Shown: positions 1-7,356, numbered from the stretch's first letter. The stretch: DNA of 64,000 bases from Butyrivibrio sp. Su6 (GCF_900108105.1 NZ_FNUR01000008.1:110567-174566); one strand, 5' to 3'. Notes: generated from the sequence alone by a model not told the origin. Numbers and translations: made by a program.

Positions 1-987
1 AGGGTGGCACAGATGGTAGCACGAATGTATGTCGAGCGAGCGGTAGAACCAATGTTTTGTGATGACTCATATGGCTACAGACCAAACAAGTCGGCGCTAG
101 ATGCGATAGAGATGACTAGGAAAAGATGTTGGAAGTATGACTATGTAATCGAATTAGATGTAAAAGGTCTTTTTGACAACATTGACCACGAGTTATTGAT
201 GAGAGTGGTACGCCGACACGTGGATGAACCTTGGATATGTATGTATGTGGAAAGATGGCTTAAAACTCCTTTTGTGTTACAAAATGGAGAAGTGGTTGAG
301 CGAAAAGCAGGGACACCCCAAGGCGGAGTCATTAGTCCTGTGTTAGCTAACATGTTCTTGCACTATGTATTTGACATGTGGATGAGCAGATATTTTCCAG
401 ATGCACCATTTGAGAGATATGCAGATGATGGTGTAGTTCACTGCAAAACAAAGGAGGAGGCTCTTTATATAAAAGAGAGTCTGGGCAAAAGATTCGCGGA
501 ATGCAAACTTGAATTACATCCCACTAAAACTAGGATTGTGTACTGCAAAGATAAGGATAGGACGAGAAATGAAGACTTAACAGAGTTCGATTTTCTTGGC
601 TACACTTTCAAAGCGGTACATATCATGTGTAAAGATGGAAAAATGCGGTATAACTTTATTGCATCAGTCAGTAAGGCGTCTGCTAAGACATTCAGAGACA
701 AGGTCAAAGCATTAGAAATCCATAAGAGAACGGGCTGTAAAATCAACATGATTGCGGAACTTCTTAACCCCATGCTAAGAGGCTGGACTAATTACTTTGG
801 GAAGTTTAATCCCTCAGCTATGAAATATACGTTACAATGCGTAGAGCGTAGATTGGTTAAATGGGCAATGTGCAAATATAAGAATTTCCGTGGGCATAGA
901 CGTAGAGCTGAAAAATGGCTCTCGTCTGTGAGAAAACGAGAGCCTAGGTTATTTGCTCATTGGAGCTATATGTATTCGTATTGTTAA
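1..987 (+). CDS. ltrA: Group II intron reverse transcriptase/maturase, 5'-truncated by window edge
   Basis: This is the intron-encoded protein that splices its host intron and drives retrohoming by target-primed reverse transcription. The reading frame is open from base 1, so the N-terminus (RT0-RT2) lies outside the window. Visible parts are SYGYRPNKSALDAI, the LDVKGLFDNIDH palm segment, GTPQGGVISPVLAN (RT4), the catalytic YADD near residue 139, and FDFLGYTF. A maturase/X domain follows (NPMLRGWTNYFGKFNP) and the C-terminus ends soon after LFAHWSYMYSYC. No HNH endonuclease domain follows. Domain V begins 8 bases after the stop codon, the expected layout for an ORF in intron domain IV. The family is certain; whether the full protein is active cannot be judged here. 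Confidence 0.95.
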   Translation, partial: RVAQMVARMYVERAVEPMFCDDSYGYRPNKSALDAIEMTRKRCWKYDYVIELDVKGLFDNIDHELLMRVVRRHVDEPWICMYVERWLKTPFVLQNGEVVERKAGTPQGGVISPVLANMFLHYVFDMWMSRYFPDAPFERYADDGVVHCKTKEEALYIKESLGKRFAECKLELHPTKTRIVYCKDKDRTRNEDLTEFDFLGYTFKAVHIMCKDGKMRYNFIASVSKASAKTFRDKVKALEIHKRTGCKINMIAELLNPMLRGWTNYFGKFNPSAMKYTLQCVERRLVKWAMCKYKNFRGHRRRAEKWLSSVRKREPRLFAHWSYMYSYC

Positions 988-994
988 ATGATAA

Positions 995-1107
995 GAGCCG
1001 TATGAAGGGAGATCTTCACGTACGGTTCCGTGAGAAGTTTGGGGTGAAACTCCCCTTACTTACTCGACTGAGAGGACGGCGGTTAGTCACCGCCTCCTAC
1101 TCGATTA
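995..1107 (+). ncRNA. Group II intron 3' end: domain V and domain VI-like hairpins
   Basis: Bases 995-1028 form the 34-nt domain V hairpin (GAGCCGTATG ... CACGTACGGTTC), the catalytic core of group II introns. Two domain VI-like hairpins follow. The first (about 1035-1058) ends in TTACTCGAC at 1068. The second is GGCGGT/ACCGCC (about 1078-1096), ending in CTACTCGAT at about 1106. The splice site is probably at one of these two ends, and I cannot decide which from sequence alone. The element lies directly upstream of the Fe-S/GNAT gene. Confidence 0.85.
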
Positions 1108-1124
1108 GTGACAGAGGGAGTTAT

Positions 1125-1583
1125 ATGCACAGATTATACGAAACTGATGATATTTCAGTGTTTTGGAATTCGGATAAATGCAGGCATGCCAGGAAATGCG
1201 TGACAGGTTGCCCTGAAGTTTTTGATTTTAAAAGAAAGCCTTGGATTGATCTAAGTCAGGATGAGACACAAAGAATATGGAAGACTGTAAAACAGTGTCC
1301 TTCTGGAGCTTTGGATATTATATATAATCATGAAGTGATGGTAAAACTGGATAATGACAATAATAGGAGCATTGCTGTGGATAAAGATGGGCAGATCATC
1401 GGTGAATGTGATTTCCAAGAAAGCGCCGACATAATCACCATCTATCACACAGAAGTGAAGCCTGAATACGGTGGGAATGGAATAGCAAAGAGGCTGGTAT
1501 ATAAGGTTTTTGAAGAAGCGGACCGGGAGTGCAAAAAGATAGTACCTACTTGCTCATATGCGGCAAAATTGCTTAGCAATTAA
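1125..1583 (+). CDS. YjdI-type Fe-S domain fused to GNAT N-acetyltransferase
   Basis: The 152-residue protein joins two modules that are separate proteins (YjdI and YjdJ) in enterobacteria. Residues about 10-66 are a Fer4_19-type single 4Fe-4S domain with C19, C25, C29 and C58 in the usual context (KPWI, then CPSGAL). Residues about 70-152 are a small GNAT fold with the acetyl-CoA loop VKPEYGGNGIAKRLV and the family tail VPTCSYAAK. The substrate is unknown. I chose ATG 1125 because AGAGGGAG lies just upstream and the longer open frame would translate the intron. The C-terminus looks about ten residues shorter than relatives, from memory. The intron inserted just before the gene may affect its expression. 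Confidence 0.85.
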   Translation: MHRLYETDDISVFWNSDKCRHARKCVTGCPEVFDFKRKPWIDLSQDETQRIWKTVKQCPSGALDIIYNHEVMVKLDNDNNRSIAVDKDGQIIGECDFQESADIITIYHTEVKPEYGGNGIAKRLVYKVFEEADRECKKIVPTCSYAAKLLSN

Positions 1584-1593
1584 AGCATTATAA

Positions 1594-2001
1594 TTACTGC
1601 TCCTCTTCAAAATCAAATTCTTTGAATAGGAACTTCCTGCAGAACAGAAGAACAGCGATAGCCAGGACTCTGATAAGAACATATAAAGCTTCTTCATGTC
1701 CTGCCACAAGGCCTCTCGCAATGGCAAAAATAAGCACTTCAATTATTGTATTCATTGAATGCTTTACGAGCATTCTCTCAAACTCAATTACAATGATCAC
1801 GCTGAATGCAGATTCTAGAAGCTTCTCAATGTACTCCAAAGCATCAATATCTGCAGCATTATTTGTAAAAGAAAATGCATCCAGAACAAGATGGAAACCA
1901 CCATAAATTACACCTATAAGCAGTATGGCTGCTACAAGCTTCTCAAGGTAGTTAGGCAACTTCATTATTAACTTGTGGAAAAAGGTATCTTTTTTGTTCA
2001 T
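1594..2001 (-). CDS. PsiE-like phosphate-starvation-inducible membrane protein
   Basis: This is a 135-residue integral membrane protein on the minus strand, convergent with the Fe-S/GNAT gene and 10 bases from its stop. Hydrophobic stretches lie at about residues 19-45, 62-78, 83-100 and 104-125. The segment FERMLVKHSMNTIIEVLIF followed by AIARGLVAGHE matches the PsiE/PF06146 pattern. PsiE-like proteins are small four-helix inner-membrane proteins of unknown mechanism, some induced by phosphate starvation. An AGGAG box precedes the ATG on the minus strand. The family call is moderately sure and the function is unknown. Confidence 0.65.
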   Translation of the reverse strand: MNKKDTFFHKLIMKLPNYLEKLVAAILLIGVIYGGFHLVLDAFSFTNNAADIDALEYIEKLLESAFSVIIVIEFERMLVKHSMNTIIEVLIFAIARGLVAGHEEALYVLIRVLAIAVLLFCRKFLFKEFDFEEEQ

Positions 2002-2156
2002 GTGGATACTCCTGTTAATCGGAAATTTGTAATAATTTTACTATATTTTGAATTGGATTGTTAGTGATAAATCGCAGAGCAATTATGTAAGTAAGGAAAA
2101 AACTTGATGCTTTTGTTGGATAATCAAACTTTTGGAGGGTTTGCCAAGCGTTTTGA

Positions 2157-2186
2157 GGGTCTGACTTTGAGGGTCAGGCCCTTTTA
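2157..2186 (+). terminator. Terminator-like hairpin just before group II intron 5' end
   Basis: A 9-bp stem (GGGTCTGAC at 2157-2165 pairs with GTCAGGCCC at 2173-2181, one G-T pair) has a 7-base loop and is followed by TTTT. It reads as a rho-independent terminator for rightward transcription. The next intron starts 8 bases after the stem, the classic target layout for class C group II introns, which insert behind terminator hairpins. Confidence 0.7.
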
Positions 2187-2189
2187 GTA

Positions 2190-3030
2190 GTGCGCCTAGC
2201 GGCGCACGTTTCTAACGGGTTTAAGTCCCGAATCCGCCCGGTAGTGGGAAGGATATAGCTGAAAGCAAGGGCGTCCGCCGCGAGACGGAATCTGAAGGAA
2301 GCTGGATGCGGGGAACATACTAACCCACGGGCAAATCTCCGGTCTGACGTACAGAAATCTCATACGAGGTTATGCATGAGGGTAAGGATGCTATACAAGT
2401 CGAAGCCCGATAACTACACGGAATCATGCATGATAAATGAGGCAGATGGATGGAGAGGAAGAAACGTGTGGTACCTAGGGAGGTCTGCGCGAAACGCTCT
2501 GAAAGGAGCAACCACCGTCCAAGGAAACGAGGCGGTGCTGAACACGCAGAAGTCAGCAGAGGTCATAGTAGGGATATGGACATGGAAACATGGACATGCT
2601 AACTGAAGGACCGAAATCAGTAGGAGTCTTAAGTATGACCGAGAAAGGAGGAATGACCGTTAATGGCAGAAAACATTGATAATGGCTGTTCGCAAAGAGA
2701 TAGTGCGGAACACAAAGGGTATGCGAAAGCGCTTAGGTCATTCAATCGGATATGGAAAGAAAGAGACAGTGCACAGCCGAAGCTCTTGGAAGCGATACTG
2801 TATAAGGACAACTTTAACAGAGCGTATAAAAGAGTTAAGGCAAACAAGGGAGCGCCAGGTATTGACGGTATGACCATTGAAGAGGCACTTCCGTACCTTA
2901 AGGAACATCAGCAGGAGTTAACTGACCGCATATACCGCGGCAAGTATACCCCATCGCCAGTCAGGCGAGTTGAGATTCCAAAAACAGATGGTGGTGTGCG
3001 CAAGCTTGGCATATCTACCGTGATAGACCG
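2190..3030 (+). mobile_element. Group II intron 5' portion, truncated inside its RT gene
   Basis: The element opens with GTGCGCC at 2190, a typical group II 5' splice end (GTGYG). A long structured, gene-free leader follows to about 2640, including ACGGGTTTAAGTCCCG and other paired blocks of domains I-III. It continues into an RT reading frame whose homology stops at about 3030. No domain V or VI follows, so this is the left part of an intron whose right part has been lost. Placement behind a terminator hairpin and the style of the RT N-terminus suggest class C. It is a different copy from the intron at the left edge. Confidence 0.8.
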
Positions 3031-3160
3031 AAAGAAGGCAACTGCATGTAGCCTGAGAAATAAGCTTGCAGAGATGACATGCTCACTGGCATATTTTCAC
3101 CTATATGCTTCTGTCCGTGAAAAACTTAGCGACTTGTTATATAAAGGTGAAGTCGCTTAA
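2663..3160 (+). pseudogene. Group II intron reverse transcriptase, N-terminal fragment
   Basis: The first about 123 residues match intron RT N-termini: ANKGAPGIDGMTIEEALPYL, GKYTPSPVRRVEIPK and DGGVRKLGI followed by STVIDR (RT0 to RT1/2). After DR the sequence changes to an unrelated 42-residue tail up to the stop at 3160. The palm motifs, YADD and maturase domain are missing, so the product cannot be an active RT. AAGGAGG lies 12 bases before the ATG. The foreign tail (3031-3160) resembles nothing I recognise and may be a remnant of whatever lay next to the toxin-antitoxin genes. Confidence 0.85.
3128..3157. repeat. Inverted repeat before the toxin-antitoxin promoter
   Basis: Perfect 8-base arms AGCGACTT (3128-3135) and AAGTCGCT (3150-3157) are separated by 14 bases and followed by TAAAATT. 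It could be a weak terminator that insulates the toxin-antitoxin promoter starting 10 bases later. Its role is unproven. Confidence 0.4.
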
Positions 3161-3167
3161 AATTGAA

Positions 3168-3196
3168 TTGACACCCTATTGAATAGGGAGTATATT
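3168..3196 (+). promoter_or_regulatory. Toxin-antitoxin promoter with palindromic operator in the spacer
   Basis: A consensus -35 box TTGACA (3168-3173) is separated by exactly 17 bases from a -10 box TATATT (3191-3196). The spacer holds the palindrome CCCTATTGAATAGGG (3174-3188), with perfect 7-base arms. AGGAGG at 3206-3211 and ATG 3216 follow. A palindrome lying between -35 and -10 is the expected operator for autorepression by the HTH antitoxin coded downstream. Confidence 0.8.
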
Positions 3197-3215
3197 AAAG
3201 GTAACAGGAGGAACT

Positions 3216-3563
3216 ATGACAAGAACATTTGTACAGACACCGGAGTTTTCCCGCAACTGGGACAACTTAGGATTTGATGATGACGACTTACGGCTGCTTG
3301 AAATTGATATCATGGAGCATCCCGATAAATATCCAGTAATGAAAGGCACAGGTGGTCTTCACAAGGCTAGGATTGCCTTGGGTGATAACAATAAAGGGAA
3401 AAGTGGTGGAGCCAGAGTTTGCTTTGTTGATTTTGTGTTTGCAGAGACAGTGTATCTTATCACTGTTTATCCTAAGAAAGCAAAGGATAATCTTTCAAAG
3501 GAAGAGCGCAACGAAATCAAGAAAGTCATTGAAATACTTAAGAAGAGCCTTGGAGGTGAATAA
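3216..3563 (+). CDS. RelE/HigB-like type II toxin
   Basis: This 115-residue protein is probably a RelE-superfamily mRNA interferase that cuts mRNA on or near the ribosome. Its length and hydrophobicity pattern fit the fold: an N-terminal MTRTFVQTPEFSRNWD helix, a central conserved GGLHKARIALG segment, then the strands GARVCFVDFVF and TVYLITVYPKKAKDN, which hold the typical basic residues near the C-terminus. The start is set by AGGAGG. The gene is toxin-first, as in higBA, and is followed after one base by an HTH antitoxin, which supports the assignment more strongly than sequence alone. Catalytic residues are not certain. Confidence 0.8.
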   Translation: MTRTFVQTPEFSRNWDNLGFDDDDLRLLEIDIMEHPDKYPVMKGTGGLHKARIALGDNNKGKSGGARVCFVDFVFAETVYLITVYPKKAKDNLSKEERNEIKKVIEILKKSLGGE

Positions 3564-3564
3564 T

Positions 3565-3897
3565 ATGAGTAATAACGTATATGAAAGCATTATGACAGGT
3601 CTTAATGAAGCATTGGAAGATGCCAAGAGTGCTAAGAAGGTACTTAAAAGGCATAAGGTAACAGTTGAGCCTGTTAAAGTGTATGAAGCAGATGAGGTAA
3701 AGAAAATTAGAAATTCAACTGGAATGTCGCAGAAGATATTTGCAAGTTATATGGGCGTTTCAGACAAGACAGTTGAAGCATGGGAAGCAGGAACAAATCA
3801 TCCATCAGGAACTGCAAGCAGACTTCTCAGCATGATTGAGAAGGATAAGGAACTAATTATTAAGTTTCCTTTTGTGACAAATGCAATGGCAAAATAA
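3565..3897 (+). CDS. HTH (Xre-type) antitoxin partner
   Basis: This 110-residue DNA-binding protein has a helix-turn-helix at about residues 43-80 (EVKKIRNSTGMSQKIFASYM, GVSDKTVEAWEAG), as in YiaG/HigA-type antitoxins. The N-terminal 40 residues probably bind the toxin. ATG 3565 lies 1 base after the toxin stop with GGAGGTG in front. A longer in-frame open stretch back to 3352 overlaps the toxin and is not used. The protein most likely represses the promoter at 3168-3196 and neutralises the upstream toxin. Confidence 0.85.
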   Translation: MSNNVYESIMTGLNEALEDAKSAKKVLKRHKVTVEPVKVYEADEVKKIRNSTGMSQKIFASYMGVSDKTVEAWEAGTNHPSGTASRLLSMIEKDKELIIKFPFVTNAMAK

Positions 3898-3991
3898 ATA
3901 GCATAACAAAACTTTCTACTAAGAACATTTTTGCAAAGGAAGTGTTGCTACGAAGAGAATATTTCGTATAGGCAGAAAAAGTAAAATGGTG

Positions 3992-4000
3992 TGTTATAAT
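3992..4000 (+). promoter_or_regulatory. Extended -10 promoter element for the SIR2-like/DUF262 operon
   Basis: TGTTATAAT (3992-4000) is an extended -10 (TGnTATAAT) 50 bases before the chosen ATG. The -35 region is poor, as is usual when TGn is present. No terminator was seen after the antitoxin, so read-through is also possible. Confidence 0.5.
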
Positions 4001-4050
4001 TAAAATTGTTATACAGATATGTAGTAATCAGAATGGTGAAGGTGTGGGTA

Positions 4051-5073
4051 ATGTCTAAACTTATTTTGTTGCTAGGTAATGGATTCACAATTGACCTGAT
4101 TTCTAAATTAGGGAAAAGTGAAGTAATTAATACTAAAAATCTTTTTTGCAAAGGAGATTTAGTAGAGTGGCCTGATGGGCAAGGCAAGAAGGGTTTTTTG
4201 TCATATAAAAATTGTAGAAACTTATGGAATTTAGGTGCACGTCCACATATGAATGAGAGGGACGCGCAAGAGATGATTGAGGATATTATTTCGTGCGCTA
4301 ATACTTTGACGAGAACAATGTTAGATTTGTCAGAATCTGAAAATATTTATAGATCTGCGTATTATGAGCTAATAGCTTATTTGAAACATCTATTTATTAT
4401 GTATAATGACCTGGTGCTTGATAGTGAACTGATGAGTGAAAAAATAAATGAATGGGGATGGTATAGGTTAATTAATGGAGCAAATAATTCTGATTTAATT
4501 GATGAGATTAATATCATAACGTATAATTATGATATTTTTTTAGAGAGAGTGTTAAAATTACACAATATTGGATTTAATATAGTTGGTCTAACAGATAACG
4601 ATGAAAAAATCAAAATATTTAAGCCTCATGGTTCAATAAGCTTTTGTCATCAAAATAGTGGTGAAAAGTCATCATATAGTATAAGAAAAGATCCCGATAT
4701 GTATGAAGCAAAGTTAACAAATTTTATAGTGAGGTATGACAAATTGGATGAAAATTATTATATTGATGCTATGATTCCACCATCAGGAGATTCATCTCGG
4801 ATGACATTTCAGTGGGCAAAGGAAATAAGGGACGAGATAGAAACAATGGTTAATCATATGACTTCAGAAGATAAGATGGTTATTTCCGGATTATCATATT
4901 GGCATGTTGATCGCAGAGAAATTGATGACATATTAGTTAATACACCTAAAAATGTTGAAATTTCTATGGTTAACCCAAATCCACCAAAATCGTTAGAGGC
5001 TGTGATTTCATCTATTTTTGATAATTATGTTCTCTTTTCGGATTCAAGTAGTATAGGGGGGCTTTATGAATAA
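4051..5073 (+). CDS. SIR2-like domain protein (candidate NAD-consuming defence effector)
   Basis: This is a 340-residue soluble protein. Sirtuin-fold hallmarks of the SIR2-like defence families are visible: a nucleotide loop LLLGNGFTIDL near residue 6, TYNYD at 157-161 (the Asn of the NAD pocket), KPHGS at 191-195 (the catalytic-type His), and a late SGLSYWHVDRREID segment that packs against the nucleotide. Many members (ThsA, DSR, SIR2-pAgo, SIR2-HerA) deplete NAD on infection. The start at 4051 is preferred over 4006 because GAAGGTG precedes it and homology begins there. It overlaps the next gene by 8 bases, implying translational coupling and joint function. The family call is good; the defence role is inferred from family and neighbours. 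Confidence 0.8.
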   Translation: MSKLILLLGNGFTIDLISKLGKSEVINTKNLFCKGDLVEWPDGQGKKGFLSYKNCRNLWNLGARPHMNERDAQEMIEDIISCANTLTRTMLDLSESENIYRSAYYELIAYLKHLFIMYNDLVLDSELMSEKINEWGWYRLINGANNSDLIDEINIITYNYDIFLERVLKLHNIGFNIVGLTDNDEKIKIFKPHGSISFCHQNSGEKSSYSIRKDPDMYEAKLTNFIVRYDKLDENYYIDAMIPPSGDSSRMTFQWAKEIRDEIETMVNHMTSEDKMVISGLSYWHVDRREIDDILVNTPKNVEISMVNPNPPKSLEAVISSIFDNYVLFSDSSSIGGLYE

Positions 5074-6115
5074 TATTGTAATTTTAAAACGAAATTCTAC
5101 AAGTATTACTATATCAGAATTTTATGAACGATATAAAATGGAAAAATATAATTTTGATCCTGCATATCAAAGACGAGGCGATGTTTGGAATGAAGATAAG
5201 CAAGGATTTTTGATCGACACGATATTAAAGAATTACCCGATGCCTCCGATCTTTTTGCATCAAAAAATAGATGAGGTGACTGGGACCACAAAATATGATG
5301 TCATTGATGGAAAACAGAGGTTGACTGCTATTATTAAATTTATTGAGGGTGATTTGGAATTACCTCAAGATTTTGATGAGGGGGCATATGGTGATTCAAG
5401 GTTAAATGGATTAAAAATTGATGACTTAGAAGGAAAACTGCTTGATTACAAAAAACAGTTATGGAGATATTCGATTTCTGTTGAATACATTGATACAGAT
5501 AAAAATGATGTAGTAGATGCTATTTTTGATAGATTAAATAGGAATGGAGAACAGTTAGAAGAACAAGAATTAAGAAAAGCAAAATATCATGATACGTTGA
5601 TAATGAGTTTGGTTGAAAGAGTAACCGATATGATAAATTGGGATGATATTGGTAAAATGAAAGTAAGCCGTATGCAAGATCAAGAGTATGCGTCTGAACT
5701 TTTGTTCTATTTGTTGAATGATGATGCATCGGATGGTAATGCGAAGGAAACACTTGATAATGAATACAAAAAATGGAATGAGAAGTTAACTGATGGGCAG
5801 ATAGATAGTATAGAAATGCGGTTCAAAAAAATACTAGAATACATTGAAGAATTAGATATTAATTTTGATCAATACAAATTAAAAGGCGTTAGTCATTTCT
5901 ATGCTATTTTTGCATTCAGCAAGGTTATGATTGAAAAGAACATTAATCCTTCAGCTATAAGAGGAAAACTTGATGAGTTTTATTTGAAAATGCGAGATAA
6001 ATCGTATGATTACCCAGGAGTTCAGAAATATCTGGATAGCATGCAATCTAATACACGATCAAAGAGTCAGCGGTTAAAAAGAATAAATGCGCTAATTGAA
6101 TCGTGTGATGTTTAA
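5066..6115 (+). CDS. DUF262 protein (GmrSD N-terminal/ParB-like NTPase-nuclease fold), no HNH domain
   Basis: This 349-residue protein has the DUF262 signature: AYQRRGDVW (34-42), VIDGKQRLTAI (79-89), and FDRLNRNGEQL (154-164) then ELRKAKY. DUF262 is the N-terminal half of GmrSD-type modification-dependent restriction enzymes and is related to the ParB/sulfiredoxin fold, where it hydrolyses NTP and can license nuclease action. The usual DUF1524 HNH half is absent, and the C-terminus is helical with no recognised nuclease motif. The start overlaps the SIR2-like gene and follows a G-rich Shine-Dalgarno (GGGGGG). It is probably the sensor or regulator of the SIR2-like effector; this is inference. 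Confidence 0.85.
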   Translation: MNNIVILKRNSTSITISEFYERYKMEKYNFDPAYQRRGDVWNEDKQGFLIDTILKNYPMPPIFLHQKIDEVTGTTKYDVIDGKQRLTAIIKFIEGDLELPQDFDEGAYGDSRLNGLKIDDLEGKLLDYKKQLWRYSISVEYIDTDKNDVVDAIFDRLNRNGEQLEEQELRKAKYHDTLIMSLVERVTDMINWDDIGKMKVSRMQDQEYASELLFYLLNDDASDGNAKETLDNEYKKWNEKLTDGQIDSIEMRFKKILEYIEELDINFDQYKLKGVSHFYAIFAFSKVMIEKNINPSAIRGKLDEFYLKMRDKSYDYPGVQKYLDSMQSNTRSKSQRLKRINALIESCDV

Positions 6116-6228
6116 ATATTGGGAACAAAGTAATAGTATGTTATAAGCATTTAGCGGAATATAATCGAAAATTATAACGAGAAAAGTTTTGATAATTAAA
6201 GTTCTTTAGGGTATAGCTTTATGGTTGA

Positions 6229-6924
6229 ACTAAAAATAATGTCAATGGTGTAAAAGATGACTTGGCAAGGATGATTACAGGTGATAAGGTTAGATGTGAA
6301 ACTAAAGAATATGCGGCAACATCAATGAATCTTAAGACCAGAGATGAGATACTTTCTGCCATGGTAGTTTATGGTTTTTTAAGCTATGCAGATGGTTTTG
6401 TAATGATTCCCAATCAGAAACTATTGGGACAGTTTGCGGATATGCTTGAAAAAGAGGAATCATTGGGATATGTTCATAGATTAGCTTTAGAGTCTGAAAA
6501 GGTGCTTGAGGCTACTTTAAACGGAGAAGAGGATACGATAGCCCGGATTCTTGAGCAGTTTCATGATACAGAGGCACCAATCCTTATGTACAATAATGAG
6601 TCCGATTTATCTGCAATTGTCAATTTGGCATATTTGTCTGCGAGAGATCGGTATGATGTTCAGCGTGAGAATAAAAGTGGAAAAGGATTTGTTGACTTCA
6701 TTTTTTACCCAAGGAGAAAAGAAGAGCCAGGTATTATCTTGGAATTGAAAGTTGATGATTCAGCAGACAATGCACTAAAACAAATTAAAGATAAGAACTA
6801 TGTTCAGAGATTTAAAGGAAAAGTAGCTGAAAAACAAGAAGTAAAAGAAGTTATTTTGGTCGGAATTAGCTATGATAAGGTTAATAAGAAGCACACATGT
6901 AGGATCGAAATGGAGTACGTGTAA
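6229..6924 (+). pseudogene. C-terminal remnant of AAA-ATPase/PD-(D/E)XK nuclease protein
   Basis: Frame homology runs from about 6229 (after an in-frame TGA) to 6924 and matches only the C-terminal part of the widespread AAA-ATPase-like plus PDDEXK_9 (DUF1703) proteins, usually well over 500 residues. Seen here are the linker TSMNLKTRDEILSAMVVYGF and the nuclease-like core GFVDFIFYPRR ... GIILELKVD (the D ... E-x-K pattern). The ATPase half is gone. A TTG at 6262 could start a 220-residue product, but no good ribosome site precedes it. The remnant's last codons are intact and a terminator follows, so only the 5' part was lost. Confidence 0.75.
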
Positions 6925-6986
6925 AAGACAATGTTGTTTTTTGACTAATCCCCCAACATGTGTTAATCTACTAGCAAACAAAAACT

Positions 6987-7014
6987 AGCGATGTTACATT
7001 AACATCGCTGTTTT
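6987..7014 (+). terminator. Rho-independent terminator after the nuclease remnant
   Basis: A perfect 10-bp stem AGCGATGTTA / TAACATCGCT with a 3-base loop (6987-7009) is followed by GTTTT. Confidence 0.85.
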
Positions 7015-7070
7015 CACGTTAAGAAAAAAAACTATGATATTAAAAAGTAGTATAAAGGTAGTAAAAAAAC

Positions 7071-7301
7071 CTGAAGATAGCAGTAGCAGGAACTGGATAT
7101 GTAGGACTTTCGCTTGCAGTACTTCTTTCACAACATAATGAAGTCACTGCAGTAGATGTTGTACCTGAGAAGGTAGACATGATCAACAAGTGGCAGTCAC
7201 CTATCCAGGATCTGTACTTGATGATGTACAAGATAAAGTGTACACAAGAGATTTATTTAGGAGAGATTAAAACGCAAATAGCATTGATAAGTAGAAAATA
7301 A
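7071..7301 (+). pseudogene. ugd: UDP-glucose 6-dehydrogenase N-terminal remnant
   Basis: Reading from CTG 7071, about 47 codons match the start of Ugd: [18 protein letters not shown], then [13 protein letters not shown] and SPIQD, which is the NAD-binding Rossmann motif GxGYVG. The start codon reads CTG instead of ATG, and after about 7212 the frame runs into unrelated sequence to a stop at 7301. Functional Ugd has about 390-450 residues, so this is a dead fragment. It suggests that a Ugd gene once stood at this edge of the polysaccharide locus and was removed by rearrangement. A working copy is presumably elsewhere, since a UDP-glucuronate-4-epimerase-like gene is still present at 53.6 kb. 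Confidence 0.8.
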
Positions 7302-7335
7302 TGGTCGTATAAGTTCACCATAAACGAGGTAGCAG

Positions 7336-7356
7336 AAGTGCCGCAGGCACTTTTTT
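7336..7356 (+). terminator. Rho-independent terminator ahead of the polysaccharide locus
   Basis: The stem AAGTGCC / GGCACTT with loop GCA (7336-7352) runs into TTTTTT. Directly after it lies a second inverted repeat, ATTGAATT / AATTCAAT (7360-7379). The remaining bases to 7508 hold no gene that I can see and presumably carry the promoter of the next gene, but no clear -35/-10 pair stands out. Confidence 0.85.

Noticed and set aside
960..1124. N-terminal extension of the Fe-S/GNAT protein from 960
   Set aside because: This would translate intron domains V-VI; the Shine-Dalgarno before 1125 and domain start fix the shorter form.
2200..2240. tRNA-like TTTAAGTCCCG stem in the 2.2 kb leader
   Set aside because: It sits in a group II intron leader; no acceptor stem, anticodon arm or CCA context for a tRNA.
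3352..3564. Longer antitoxin reading frame starting at 3352
   Set aside because: It lies wholly inside the toxin gene in another frame; GGAGGTG plus ATG 3565 is the better start.
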